From contig JAGYJY010000005.1 in the NCBI GenBank assembly GCA_018401745.1, forward strand, positions 248,001 through 312,000: a DNA stretch of 64,000 nucleotides, read 5' to 3'. The position numbers and the translations under genes were made by a program. Below the pieces are notes generated by a model. The model saw only the letters and a program-made list of their open reading frames with translations, was not told where the DNA came from and made no database searches. The DNA comes from Pirellulales bacterium. GTDB lineage: Bacteria; Planctomycetota; Planctomycetia; Pirellulales; UBA1268. Positions 28,515 through 37,312 of this stretch are shown here, piece after piece; within the stretch, counting starts at the first letter, position 1; each line of letters starts with the position of its first letter.

Positions 28515-28709
28515 ATGCCACTTGTTTCTTTCCCGGGCCCGGATGTGTCAGACCTCGAGCGTGCTGTCGCCGAGGTTGAACGCAGCCGGGCCCGAGTCGT
28601 TCAGGTTGTCGGCAACATCGGCGGCAACTGGTGGCTGCTGGTTGAAAAGCCTGTGGCGGCTGCCAGGGCGAAACCTGCTGGCAAGGAGTCCCGGGCGGGT
28701 GTGAAGTGA
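28515..28709 (+). CDS. Small protein after the capsid gene
   Basis: This 64-residue protein starts at an ATG preceded by an AGGAGCC ribosome-binding site. Its middle is a heptad-like acidic/basic stretch (DLERAVAEVERSRARVVQVV), followed by GNIGGNWWLLVEKPV and a basic Ala/Lys tail. I do not recognise a family. Its position between capsid and glycosyltransferases would suit a head decoration or small connector protein. Its stop overlaps the next start (GTGAAG context, 4 bases). The 117 bp before it hold no gene. Confidence 0.6.
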   Translation: MPLVSFPGPDVSDLERAVAEVERSRARVVQVVGNIGGNWWLLVEKPVAAARAKPAGKESRAGVK

Positions 28710-29896
28710 AGGTGTTGTGGTGCAGTAACGCACCTTGGGCTGGCACCGGGTACGGCAACCAAACCGATTTGATGTCCCGCAGTTTGCTGGCTGACGGCCA
28801 CGACGTTGCCCTGTTCGCCAATTATGGGTTGGCGGGTTCCAAGATGGATTGGAACGGCATCACGGTGCTCCCGTCGGGTTATGACGTGTGGGGCAACGAT
28901 GTGATTGCCGGGCATGCCCGAAACCATTTCGGTGACAACCGTGGGCTGGTCATCACCCTGTTTGATGTGTGGGTTGCCCAGTCGCAGTTGTGGGCTGGGT
29001 TGGATGTTGCGAGTTGGGTGCCGGTTGATCATGTGCCGGTGCCACCGAAGGTGCTCAAGTATTTTGCGGAAACGAACGCCACTGCGATTGCAATGTCGCA
29101 GTTCGGTCAGCGGCTGTTGTCGTCTGCGGGGGTTGATGCGTTGTACGCACCGCACGGTGTTGACACCACACTGTTCCAACCCGAGGTGCTTGACGTGAAC
29201 GGTGTCAGCCCAAGGGATCTGTTTGGTGTGCCGGCTGATGCGTTTGTGGTGGGGATGAACGCTGCGAACAAGGGCAACATCAAGATCCGCAAGTCGTTTC
29301 CGCAGGCGTTCGCTGCGTTCGGCATGTTTGTGAAAGATCATCCTGATGCGGTGCTGCTGGTGCACAGCGAAATGGTTGGGATGGGGTCGGGTGTGCATCT
29401 GCCACGGTTGGCCGAGGCGTGCGGCATCCCGGCCGGCAACATCATTTTCACTGAGCAGTACGCCTACAAGATGGGTTTGTCTCCGCAGGCGATGGTGGCG
29501 TTGTACCAGGCGATGGATGTGCTGATGGCACCCTCAATGGGCGAAGGCTTTGGCATCCCAGTGGTGGAAGCCCAAGCGTGCGGGGTGCCGGTCATCGTCA
29601 GCGACTTCAGCAGTCAACCCGAGTTGGTGGGGTCCGGCTGGCTGGTCGACGGGCTGCCCGACTGGGAGGAAGGTCAGGGCGCCTGGTTGCATCTGCCGAA
29701 CATCAACACGATCGTCGATGCGTTAGGTGAGGCCTACCGGGGCAAAGGCATCCCGGCGAACGCCAGGGCGAAAGCGTTGGAGTACGACCATCAGCTGGTG
29801 TTCGACACCTACTGGCGGCCCATCCTCAAGGTGCTCGAGGCCAAGGTGTCGCCACCGAAGGTGGATGTGGCCCCGGTGGACGTGTCGGCGTTGTGA
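28706..29896 (+). CDS. Glycosyltransferase, GT-B fold (GT4-like)
   Basis: This 396-residue enzyme is likely to transfer a sugar from a nucleotide-activated donor. It has a GT-B layout. The N-terminal Rossmann half opens VLWCSNAPWAGTGYGNQTDL, a hinge follows ALYAPHGVDTTLF, and the C-terminal half holds the donor-binding E-x7-E motif in MGEGFGIPVVEAQACGVPVI. It is the first of three consecutive glycosyltransferases inserted between the capsid and head-tail connector genes, each start overlapping the previous stop. That context suggests glycosylation of virion proteins, though host surface modification is possible. The acceptor is unknown. Confidence 0.85.
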   Translation: MKVLWCSNAPWAGTGYGNQTDLMSRSLLADGHDVALFANYGLAGSKMDWNGITVLPSGYDVWGNDVIAGHARNHFGDNRGLVITLFDVWVAQSQLWAGLDVASWVPVDHVPVPPKVLKYFAETNATAIAMSQFGQRLLSSAGVDALYAPHGVDTTLFQPEVLDVNGVSPRDLFGVPADAFVVGMNAANKGNIKIRKSFPQAFAAFGMFVKDHPDAVLLVHSEMVGMGSGVHLPRLAEACGIPAGNIIFTEQYAYKMGLSPQAMVALYQAMDVLMAPSMGEGFGIPVVEAQACGVPVIVSDFSSQPELVGSGWLVDGLPDWEEGQGAWLHLPNINTIVDALGEAYRGKGIPANARAKALEYDHQLVFDTYWRPILKVLEAKVSPPKVDVAPVDVSAL

Positions 29897-30480
29897 TCCC
29901 AAAGATCCTGCACCGGGTGGTACCACAGGTGATACCAAACCGGTTTGAGGAGTTCTGGCAGGGCTGGTGTGACCTGCACCCGGATTGGGTGCACATGACG
30001 TGGCAAGACCCTTTGGATGCCGACAGGTGGCGTTTGGGGTTCCTGTTCGACCGTTGCACCGCTGGGGCCCAGCTGGCCGGTCTGGTGCGTCTGGAGGCCG
30101 TCTGGGAGCACGGTGGTGTCTATCTGGACATGGACGTCGAACCGGTCCGCCCGCTCGACGAGCTGCTGGACAACCAGTGTTTCTTCGGGTCGGAGGACGG
30201 CACCATTTTGACGGATGCTGTGTTCGGTGCGGAACGGCATCACGCCGGTATCGGTGCGTGCCTGCAACGGTTCTTCGACGGGTTTTGGAGTCCCGATCCG
30301 TCAGCGACCGGCCCGAGGTTTACAACAGCGACGTTGGCCGGCCGCAGCGATGTGACGGTGCTACCAAAGGATGCGTTTTATCCGTACCTGTGGGATGAGC
30401 CGGAGCGTGCCGGTGAGCAGTTCCCGGGTTCGTTTGGGGTGCACCGGTGGAACCATTCGTGGAAGGACTGGGACAAGTGA
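29893..30480 (+). CDS. DXD-motif glycosyltransferase (GT32-like)
   Basis: This 195-residue enzyme begins at a GTG overlapping the previous stop, giving MIPKILHRVVPQVIPNRFEE, the usual opening of DXD-sugar-binding transferases related to GT32. The metal and nucleotide-sugar motif is EHGGVYLDMDVEPVRPLDEL near residue 75. The rest matches the family pattern of a short GT-A core ending in HRWNHSWKDWDK. It sits between the GT4-like and GT2-like genes, and the GTGA overlaps imply translational coupling of all three. Donor and acceptor sugars cannot be read. Confidence 0.85.
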   Translation: MIPKILHRVVPQVIPNRFEEFWQGWCDLHPDWVHMTWQDPLDADRWRLGFLFDRCTAGAQLAGLVRLEAVWEHGGVYLDMDVEPVRPLDELLDNQCFFGSEDGTILTDAVFGAERHHAGIGACLQRFFDGFWSPDPSATGPRFTTATLAGRSDVTVLPKDAFYPYLWDEPERAGEQFPGSFGVHRWNHSWKDWDK

Positions 30481-31208
30481 AGGTTGTTGCTGGGATGCTC
30501 ACACATAACGCTGTGCGTTACGGGCGGATGGAACTAGCCCGGGAGTGTGCCAGGTCGCTGGCCGCAGAGGCCGATGAGCTGATCGTGGTGGATAACGGCA
30601 GCACCGACACCACGTCGAAGTGGGTTGAGGTGATTGGCGGGTTGGTGTACCAGCCTGACGATGGGGTGACCACTTGTGGGCGTGGCATGAACGTGCTGGG
30701 GTCCGCCTGCGCTGCCCGGGGCGACATTGTGGTGCTCACCAGCGACGACATGTTCTGGCGGCCCGGGTGGCGTGCAGCCGTCGAAGCGTTCTGGGCGGAA
30801 GCGAATGAGAAGGTGGCGTTGCTGTGCGGGTTGCAGGAACCTGACTATCCGTGGAGTTCACCGGTCGGCACCTATCAGGCCGGTGGTGTGAAAGGGCTGT
30901 TGCGGCCGTCTGTGCCTGGTTCCGGGTGGACGTTTCGCAGCACCGACTGGTTCACCACCATTGGGCCTGTCCCGGAAACGTACGGGTATGACGATGTGCC
31001 AACCTGCCAGCGGTTGGTTGCTGCCGGCCGTTTGCTGGTCGCTGTCGATTTGGCTGACCATCGGGGTGAGGAGCTGTCCACCTGGGGGAACGGTTCGGCG
31101 AGGTTTGCGAAACCGTTGGATGTGGATGGCAGAGGCCTAACGTCGACGGCCACGTCTACGATGGTTGCTGGTACTGGTGACGCCACACCTGTCCCGGAGC
31201 AACGTTGA
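30477..31208 (+). CDS. Glycosyltransferase, GT-A fold (GT2-like)
   Basis: This 243-residue enzyme starts at a GTG inside the previous stop (GTGA) and opens KVVAGMLTHNAVRYGRMELA. The GT2 nucleotide-binding motif is ELIVVDNGSTDTTSKW and the acidic metal motif is VVLTSDDMFWRPGW. The central part (VPETYGYDDVPTCQRLVAAG) fits the acceptor-side helix of the fold. The C-terminal 30 residues are Thr/Ala-rich and probably disordered. It completes the three-gene glycosylation block just before the connector gene. With a different fold class from each neighbour, the three may add successive sugars to one glycan; that is inference. Confidence 0.85.
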   Translation: MKVVAGMLTHNAVRYGRMELARECARSLAAEADELIVVDNGSTDTTSKWVEVIGGLVYQPDDGVTTCGRGMNVLGSACAARGDIVVLTSDDMFWRPGWRAAVEAFWAEANEKVALLCGLQEPDYPWSSPVGTYQAGGVKGLLRPSVPGSGWTFRSTDWFTTIGPVPETYGYDDVPTCQRLVAAGRLLVAVDLADHRGEELSTWGNGSARFAKPLDVDGRGLTSTATSTMVAGTGDATPVPEQR

Positions 31209-31783
31209 TGCGGTACATCGAGCTTGGTGAGTTGAAGTCGATGCTGCGCATCAACGACGTTGTCGACGACGACCTGCTCGCAGCGCACATCGAAGCGGCC
31301 AGTCGCACCATTGACGACATCTGCCACCGCACGTTTGATCTGGCTGACACTGCGACCGCCCGGGTGTTTCACCCCGACAACCAGCTGGTCGTGCGCACCG
31401 ACGACATCGGCACCCTTGACGGGTTCGTGTTGAAGATTGACGAGAACGCCACGGCCACGTTCAACCTGACGATCACTGATGCGACTGCGGAGCCGTTGAA
31501 CGCTTTGGCGAAGGGCAACCCGATCACCAAGCTGGTCGCTTATGAAACCTATTTCCCGATGGACATTCGTCCGACGGTGCAGGTGACTGCACGTTGGGGT
31601 TGGCCGGCGGTGCCTGAACCTGTCAGGTCTGCGTGCGGCATCCTGTCCGGCCGGCTGTTCAAACGTGCCGACAGCCTGCTGGGTGTCGCTGGTTTCGGGG
31701 ATTTGGGTGCGATCACGTTGCGTGCGGTTGACCCTGATGTGCAACGCATGTTGGCACCGTATGTGAAAGTCCCGATCGGCTGA
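31208..31783 (+). CDS. Head-tail connector (gp6-like adaptor)
   Basis: This 191-residue protein follows the pattern of the HK97 gp6 adaptor. The N-terminal helical half MRYIELGELKSMLRINDVVD is a family hallmark, then comes HIEAASRTIDDICHRTFD, a beta-rich middle and a helical end (CGILSGRLFKRADSLLG). It forms a ring under the portal and joins head to tail. The ATG at 31208 overlaps the previous stop. The next gene starts on its last bases, consistent with a translationally coupled connector module. Confidence 0.8.
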   Translation: MRYIELGELKSMLRINDVVDDDLLAAHIEAASRTIDDICHRTFDLADTATARVFHPDNQLVVRTDDIGTLDGFVLKIDENATATFNLTITDATAEPLNALAKGNPITKLVAYETYFPMDIRPTVQVTARWGWPAVPEPVRSACGILSGRLFKRADSLLGVAGFGDLGAITLRAVDPDVQRMLAPYVKVPIG

Positions 31784-32190
31784 TGGCAGGCAACCTTTCT
31801 GACATCCGCAAAGGCCTGTTGGGGCAGCTGGCGTTGGTGCGTGGGCTGCGTGTTTCCGAGCATGTGCCCGAACAGGTCAACCCACCCGCTGCGATCATCA
31901 CCAGGGCAGAGGTTGATTACACCCAGAACATGTCGGGTGGGCTGACCGAATGGTCAATGCAAATCCAGTTGATTGCCGGCCGGATGGCCGACCAGCAGTC
32001 CCAACGGCAGATTGACGACTGGTTGTCATGGGATGGCGACCAGTCTGTCCGCCAGGCCATTGAGGCTGACCGCACGTTGGGTGGGAACTGTCAGACGTCG
32101 AGGGTGACCAGCGCTGATGCTTTGTCGTCGGTGCAGGTTGGCGACAGCGAATACATCGGGGTGACCGTTGCGGTCACCGTGTGGGCTTAG
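31783..32190 (+). CDS. Tail terminator / head-tail joining protein
   Basis: This 135-residue protein begins MAGNLSDIRKGLLGQLALVR and continues EHVPEQVNPPAAIITRAEVD, the pattern of tail terminator or completion proteins that cap the tail tube in siphoviruses. The later part (QLIAGRMADQQSQRQIDDWL) is typical of the family's helix after the beta core. The assignment rests on position between the connector and the tail tube gene as much as on sequence. The stop is followed by a GGAGG ribosome site for the next short gene. Confidence 0.7.
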   Translation: MAGNLSDIRKGLLGQLALVRGLRVSEHVPEQVNPPAAIITRAEVDYTQNMSGGLTEWSMQIQLIAGRMADQQSQRQIDDWLSWDGDQSVRQAIEADRTLGGNCQTSRVTSADALSSVQVGDSEYIGVTVAVTVWA

Positions 32191-32199
32191 GAGGCCTGT

Positions 32200-32367
32200 G
32201 TGACGAAGTACCGGGTTATTGGACGTAATGCAGTAGAGGGAGTCCCGACAGGGGGCGAAGTACAGTTGGACGGAGATGTGACCTACCTGATTGAGGGCGG
32301 GCACATCGAAGTCATCGCCGCACGCAAATCACAGAAGATCGACCCTGAGATGAGTGAGGACGGCTGA
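32200..32367 (+). CDS. Short protein before the tail tube gene
   Basis: This 55-residue protein is read from a GTG at 32200 preceded by GGAGG. The sequence MTKYRVIGRNAVEGVPTGGE is followed by VQLDGDVTYLIEGGHIEVIA and a short charged tail. A short beta-rich protein of this kind often precedes the tail tube gene in actinobacteriophages. Its TGA overlaps the ATG of the tube gene (TGATG). The function is unknown. Confidence 0.65.
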   Translation: MTKYRVIGRNAVEGVPTGGEVQLDGDVTYLIEGGHIEVIAARKSQKIDPEMSEDG

Positions 32368-32771
32368 TGGCCAAAATCGTACTGACCAATGTGCACGTCA
32401 AGGTTGCGACCGTCGACCTGTCGGATCACATCAACTCTGTGAGCCTGTCAAGCAGCGCCGCAGAGGTGGAAACCACAGCATTCGGCACCGGTCATGTGAC
32501 CCGGGTTGGTGGCTTGAAGGACGACAGCATCGCCCTGGGCTTCCACCAGGACTTCGCTGCCGCTGAGGTTGAAGCCACAATCGGGTCGCTTGTCGGCACG
32601 ATCGGCACCGTTGTGGTGATCCCGGCCGGCACCGTGGTGTCAGCTGCCAACCCTTCGTACACCTGCGAGGTGCTGTTCACCGAATGGGCACCGCTTGACG
32701 GCAGCGTCGGTGACCTGTCCACCGCCAGCATCACCTGGCCGTGCAACTCGGTAACCAAGGCAACCGCCTGA
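32367..32771 (+). CDS. Major tail (tube) protein
   Basis: This 134-residue protein forms the hollow tail tube. It opens MAKIVLTNVHVKVATVDLSD and has the tube-protein pattern of alternating strands, including ETTAFGTGHVTRVGGLKDDS and ALGFHQDFAAAEVEATIGSL, and a C-terminal strand NPSYTCEVLFTEWAPLDGSV. The assignment is supported by position directly before the tail assembly chaperones and tape measure. The frame is intact. Confidence 0.85.
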   Translation: MAKIVLTNVHVKVATVDLSDHINSVSLSSSAAEVETTAFGTGHVTRVGGLKDDSIALGFHQDFAAAEVEATIGSLVGTIGTVVVIPAGTVVSAANPSYTCEVLFTEWAPLDGSVGDLSTASITWPCNSVTKATA

Positions 32772-32793
32772 ACCTGACAAGGAGCCACACAAC

Positions 32794-33212
32794 ATGGCAG
32801 TGATGAAACTGAAAGTGACGATGACTGATGGTGATCCGGTGGTGGTGGCGGTGACTCCGAAAGTCATCGTTGCTGCCGAACGTCACTTCAAGAAGTCGAT
32901 GGGCCAGTTGTTTGACCAGGCGTCGGTGACGTACGAGGCGTTGGCGTGGTCTGCGTGGGAAGCGATGCGGTTTTCGGGGCATGAGGTCAAGACGTTCGAT
33001 TTGTGGTTGGACGGTGTGGCCGAGATTGGTTCCGAGGATGAGGGCAGTCTCCCTTTGCCGGAAGCCTGACCCTTCTGGTGGCCCGGGTGGCGGTGGCAAC
33101 GTCCATCGCCCCCAACGAGCTGCTGGGCTGCGACCCCGAGATCTTCTGGGCGATGGTGGCGGTGCTCGAGGAGCAGCAGCAGGAGTTGGAAAGGGCAAAG
33201 GGCAGGCGATGA
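32794..33212 (+). CDS. Tail assembly chaperones gpG and gpG-T (programmed -1 frameshift)
   Basis: These two proteins guide assembly of the tail tube around the tape measure protein and are not part of the virion. The zero-frame product (gpG-like) runs 32794-33069, begins MAVMKLKVTMTDGDPVVVAV and ends GSLPLPEA. A -1 shift on the heptamer at 33051-33057 continues the frame as LTLLVARVAVATSIAPNELL, then CDPEIFWAMVAVLEEQQQEL, ending at 33212. That C-terminal part is the conserved gpT-type domain. The long form has about 139 residues. Gene position between tube and tape measure is universal for this pair. Confidence 0.88.
33051..33057 (+). promoter_or_regulatory. -1 ribosomal slippery site (C CCT TTG)
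   Basis: The heptamer CCCTTTG fits the canonical X XXY YYZ pattern in the gpG reading frame: the codons CCT TTG can slip back to CCC TTT. It lies 10 bases before the gpG stop codon at 33067. Slipping one base back opens exactly the frame that encodes the gpT-type domain. It is the only frame change in this window with a canonical slippery site. Confidence 0.85.
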
Positions 33213-33736
33213 GTGTGGACCGGCCAGGCATCAACGTCGAGAACCTTGACAAGACGTTGAACGCTTTGCGTGTCATCGACCCTGAGATGAAGAAGAACCT
33301 GAACAAGGAAATGGTGAAGTCGGTGCGGCCGATTATCACCAAAACGAAGGGCCGGGTTCCTAGTCGGCCGGCACGCAACTGGGGTGGCTGGGTTGAAGCA
33401 GGTCGGGGCCGTAATCTTGGTTGGGATGCCGCTGTCGTCAAGCGGGGCATTACCACGTCAACTGCGAACGCTCGGGCTGGTGCCGGTGGTGTCCGCTCCC
33501 AGTTCCGTTTGTTGAACAAGTCGGTTGCCGGTGCGATCTATGAGACGGCTGGCAGTCAGGGCGGCAGCGGCACCCTGCAATCCCGGTACTTTCTCCGCAA
33601 CCTTGATCTTGGTGGCAGGCCGCCACGCCTGCTGGTGCGCACCTGGCGTGAAGAAAAGGGTTACACCGTTGTGGCCGGGGCTATGCGTGGTGTGGCGAAC
33701 AGGGCAGAAGCCCGTGTAAACGAGGCGTTGCGCTGA
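33209..33736 (+). CDS. Tail protein between chaperones and tape measure (HK97 gp10-like)
   Basis: This 175-residue protein starts at an ATG overlapping the chaperone stop (ATGA) and opens MSVDRPGINVENLDKTLNAL. It has a basic helical N-terminus, then a glycine-rich region (GVRSQFRLLNKSVAGAIYET) and ends NRAEARVNEALR. Proteins with this layout near the tail genes are usually HK97 gp10-like tail components. Its stop overlaps the tape measure start. The detailed role is inferred from position. Confidence 0.65.
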   Translation: MSVDRPGINVENLDKTLNALRVIDPEMKKNLNKEMVKSVRPIITKTKGRVPSRPARNWGGWVEAGRGRNLGWDAAVVKRGITTSTANARAGAGGVRSQFRLLNKSVAGAIYETAGSQGGSGTLQSRYFLRNLDLGGRPPRLLVRTWREEKGYTVVAGAMRGVANRAEARVNEALR

Positions 33737-35736
33737 TGGCCATTGCGATCAACATCATCGGGTCGTACAACGACAAAGACATCAAACGGGCCCAGGCCGA
33801 TCTGAACAAGTTGGGTGATGTCGCCCAGGGGCAGTCAAGGTCGATCACCGATTCGATGAACGCTTTGGGTGACGGCATGATTGCTGTCGGCTCGAAGATG
33901 ACCACCCATGTGACGTTGCCGATCGTTGCTGCCGGCGCCGCCATGTTCGCTGCGTTCACCGGGCAGGAAGATGCCGAAGCCCGCATGAACGCTGCGTTGC
34001 AAGCCACCGGTGGTATCGCCGGGGTGACCGCAGATCACATCAAGGATTTGGCTGCCGAGTTGCAGCAAACCACCACGTTTGGTGATGAGGCCACCATCTC
34101 GGCGGCCGGTTTGTTGCTGACGTTCAAAAGCCTGACGAACGAGGTTGGTGACGGCAACGACGTGTTTGATCGGACGTTGAAGGCCAGCCAGGACTTGGCA
34201 TCGTTTATGGGTGGCGATCTGAACGGTGCCACCATGCAGCTGGCCAAAGCGTTGCAGGATCCGACCGTTGGGTTGACTGCGTTGCGCCGGTCAGGTGTGT
34301 CGTTCACCGAAAGCCAGCAGGACATGATCAAGTCGCTGGTCGAGTCGGGTGACACCTTGTCAGCGCAGAAGATCATCCTGTCTGAGGTTGAAGCGCAGTT
34401 TGGTGGCACCGCTGAGGTGATGGCGCAAACCTCGAGCGGTCAGATCAAGCAGGCGATGAACGAGCTCGGCGACGGCATGGAGCAGATGGGTGCGGTTATC
34501 GCACCGGTCATCTCCCAGGTCGCCAACTTCTTCAAAGATTTGGGTACCCGGTTCAAGGAGCTGTCACCGGAAACCAAAGAGACGGTGGTTCGGGTTTTGG
34601 CGGTTGTTGCTGCGATCGGCCCGCTGCTGGTTGTTGGCGGCAAACTCATCAAGATCATCACCGGGATAACAACGGTTGTTCGTGGGTTGAGTTTGGCGAT
34701 GCTGGCAAACCCTGTCGGCCTGATCGTTGCTGCGGTCGCAGCGCTGATCGCTTTGCTGGTTGTCGCCTACTTCCGGTTTGACGGGTTCCGCAAGATTGTT
34801 GATCAGGGCTGGCAGGACATTCAGGCGGCCGCCAAGGAAGCGTGGGAAGGGTTCCTGAAACCCATCTTTGAGCAGCTGGTCGCAGCGTTCAACGACGACA
34901 TCCTGCCGGCGTTGCAAGACTTGGCGTCAGCGTTCATGGAGGCGTGGCCCGGTATCAGCAACGCCATCAGTCAGGCCTGGTCGTTCATCGGGCCGATCCT
35001 CGCCAAGATCATCGAAATCTACATTTTCCTGTACAGCATCATTTTGCCTGCGTTCATCAAGTACTACACGTTCGTGTTCACAGCAGTCGTCGAAATCCTG
35101 CTGTTCGCCTGGTCAATCATCCAACCCATTTTGGAGTTGATCGGGTTCGTCTTTATGAACGTGATTGTGCCGGCAGCGTTGAAGCTGTGGGAAGTGATGA
35201 AGGTGGTGTGGTCAGGGATTGTTGCTGCGGTGTCGTTCGCTTGGGACTTCCTGAAAGGTGCGTTTGAGGGGATCAAATCGGCGTTTCAAACTGTCGTCGA
35301 CTTTTTCGGCACCGCCAAAGACCTGATCGGCAACGTCTTTTCCACGTTGGCTGATGTGATCACCGCACCGTTCCGGTTGGCGTTCAACACGATCGGGTCG
35401 TTGTGGAACTCGACGATCGGCGGGTTTGGTGTTGACATCCCGGACATCATTGGTGTGCCGGGCCGGGGCACCCGCATTTCGTTCCCGATGATGCCGGAGT
35501 TGAACAAGGGCGGTGTTGTCCCTGGCATCGCCGGCCAGCCGGTGTTGGCGATGTTGCATGCCGGTGAGCGGGTGCTGCGCCCGTCTGAGGTTGGTGGCCG
35601 CAACGACACATCCGGTGGTTCGACGTACAACATCACGATCAATGGGATGGTCGGTAAGGACAAGCAGGACATTCTGACCTTCCTTGCCAGGGAGCTTCCG
35701 AAGGCTGCGGCCACTCACAGTAGGAGTTTTGGCTGA
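33736..35736 (+). CDS. Tail tape measure protein
   Basis: This protein sets the tail length and is ejected ahead of DNA. The 666-residue product begins MAIAINIIGSYNDKDIKRAQ and has the tape-measure core seen in many phages: LQATGGIAGVTADHIKDLAA, EATISAAGLLLTFKSLTNEV and LAKALQDPTVGLTALRRSGV. A long hydrophobic middle follows (IIKIITGITTVVRGLS-like and NPVGLIVAAVAALIALLVVA), expected for membrane passage. The C-terminus has the typical GGVVPGIAGQPVLAMLHAGE and RVLRPSEV motifs. At 666 residues it would predict a tail of roughly 100 nm by the usual rule of thumb. Confidence 0.95.
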   Translation: MAIAINIIGSYNDKDIKRAQADLNKLGDVAQGQSRSITDSMNALGDGMIAVGSKMTTHVTLPIVAAGAAMFAAFTGQEDAEARMNAALQATGGIAGVTADHIKDLAAELQQTTTFGDEATISAAGLLLTFKSLTNEVGDGNDVFDRTLKASQDLASFMGGDLNGATMQLAKALQDPTVGLTALRRSGVSFTESQQDMIKSLVESGDTLSAQKIILSEVEAQFGGTAEVMAQTSSGQIKQAMNELGDGMEQMGAVIAPVISQVANFFKDLGTRFKELSPETKETVVRVLAVVAAIGPLLVVGGKLIKIITGITTVVRGLSLAMLANPVGLIVAAVAALIALLVVAYFRFDGFRKIVDQGWQDIQAAAKEAWEGFLKPIFEQLVAAFNDDILPALQDLASAFMEAWPGISNAISQAWSFIGPILAKIIEIYIFLYSIILPAFIKYYTFVFTAVVEILLFAWSIIQPILELIGFVFMNVIVPAALKLWEVMKVVWSGIVAAVSFAWDFLKGAFEGIKSAFQTVVDFFGTAKDLIGNVFSTLADVITAPFRLAFNTIGSLWNSTIGGFGVDIPDIIGVPGRGTRISFPMMPELNKGGVVPGIAGQPVLAMLHAGERVLRPSEVGGRNDTSGGSTYNITINGMVGKDKQDILTFLARELPKAAATHSRSFG

Positions 35737-37312
35737 TGCAGATTGGGCGTATTACCGGGTTGGCGGAGCCGCAGGGGTTTTCCCAGCCGGACATGAGCAC
35801 CGTGTCGTTTGGCCTGTTGGCGTCAGCGACCGAGGCGAAACAGCTGTTGGATCTCGGGTCGAACGGTGCGGAGCGTTTCGTGCCGATCATCTTCGGGACT
35901 GCGTTGGCTGCGAACGATGGTGTGTACGAGCTGCTCGAGGTCGGGGTTGATGGTGACCCGAACCTGGAGGCTGCCGGGTTGCGGCAGGTGTCGGTGTCGG
36001 CCCGTTGTGAGAATCAGGGCCGCCAGGTGGCGAACTCGCAGTTGTTGGTGCGTGGCGACAACCGGAACAGGACTGCTGATGTTGGGGTGACCGGCCCGCT
36101 GTACCGGGCTGCCATCCCTGATGTGGCGTCGACGATCATCTCGTTCAACCCTGGGCCTGCCGGGTTTGATGTGGCGGCGTCGACGTTGCCGACGTTGCGT
36201 GGCGATGTGCGCCGGCTGACTGATAGCACCCAGGTCAAGGAGGGTGTGACGGTTGCGTCCACTGCGAACATCACCCTGTCTGGCACGCAGACGGTTGATG
36301 GTGTGTCGGTGTCTGCGAACGGCACCCGGGTGTTGGTGAAGAACCAGACGACCAAAATCGCAGAACGGTATTTACACAAAGCAGACCGGTGCTTGGACCC
36401 GGGCCACCGACGCTGACGGTGGCACCGAACTGGACTTTGCGCAGGTTGGTGTGGCGTCAGGCACCGCTAACGGTGGCACCACTTGGTTTGTTCCGAGCCT
36501 GATTACGATCGGGACAACTGCTTACGACTGGCAGGAGTACCCGGCGTTTGGGTTGCGTGAATCTGATCGTGGCGGCCCGGTGTCGATCAGCTACCAGTTG
36601 CCGTTGGCGAACTGGTACGGCGGTGCGTGCACAATCACTCAGGGCGGCACGGTCGTGACCGGCACCCGGCTGGCAGCCACCGGTACGGTCACGATTGATA
36701 ACGGGCTGATCAGGCTTGTCAATCACGATTTTGCAATGGCGTCGGGTAGCCCGCTGGCCTACGGCATCGACCTACAACGTCATGAGCACTTGAATCGTGA
36801 CACCCTCCTATGGGTTGCCGTCAATTTTGGCAAACACACCAGATTACGTTGCGGTGCGATACCGGTTTAGTGGAAGTACTAATGGCTCTGTTGATTACGG
36901 GTTGGTGCGTGGCAGCCGCACGTTGACAGTCGCTGTGTCATACAACACAGCCATAATCGGAAGTGTCTAAGTCCTTGAGGATCCTGCCGATCCGGCTTCT
37001 GACGGGTTTCTTGCCAGCACTGCTCCGACTTCAGCGACGGGGGCCGGGTACACCGCTTCTGATCCACATTTGAAGTACTCGCCAGCAAACGACGCTAATG
37101 GCAACAGGGTGGGTTTGAGTTACGCCGGCGAAATTGGTGAACCGTTAGGGGCAGGGGTTTACACAACCGCCACAGCAGAAGCAGCCCAACTGTTCGGCAT
37201 CCACGCCGTCGTCGGTGGTGGCGCCACCCTGACCGGTGACGATCAGCTGTTCGGCATGGACCGTGCGTGGTTTGCGATGATCGCCCAGCAAACCTCGGCG
37301 GGTGTGGTGTGA
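35736..37312 (+). CDS. Minor tail protein, broken by two frameshifts and one stop
   Basis: Pieces in three frames form one tail protein that follows the tape measure, so it is probably a distal tail or tail-tip component. The first piece starts MQIGRITGLAEPQGFSQPDM. Near 36366 the frame changes, within a conserved motif: VSANGTRVLVKNQTTK should continue NGIYTKQTGAWTRATDADGG. Near 36805 it changes again, to YGLPSILANTPDYVAVRYRF. A TAA at 36968-36970 then interrupts this frame before VLEDPADPASDGFLASTAPT. The end is the TGA at 37310, overlapping the next start. The joined length would be about 525 residues. Confidence 0.7.
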
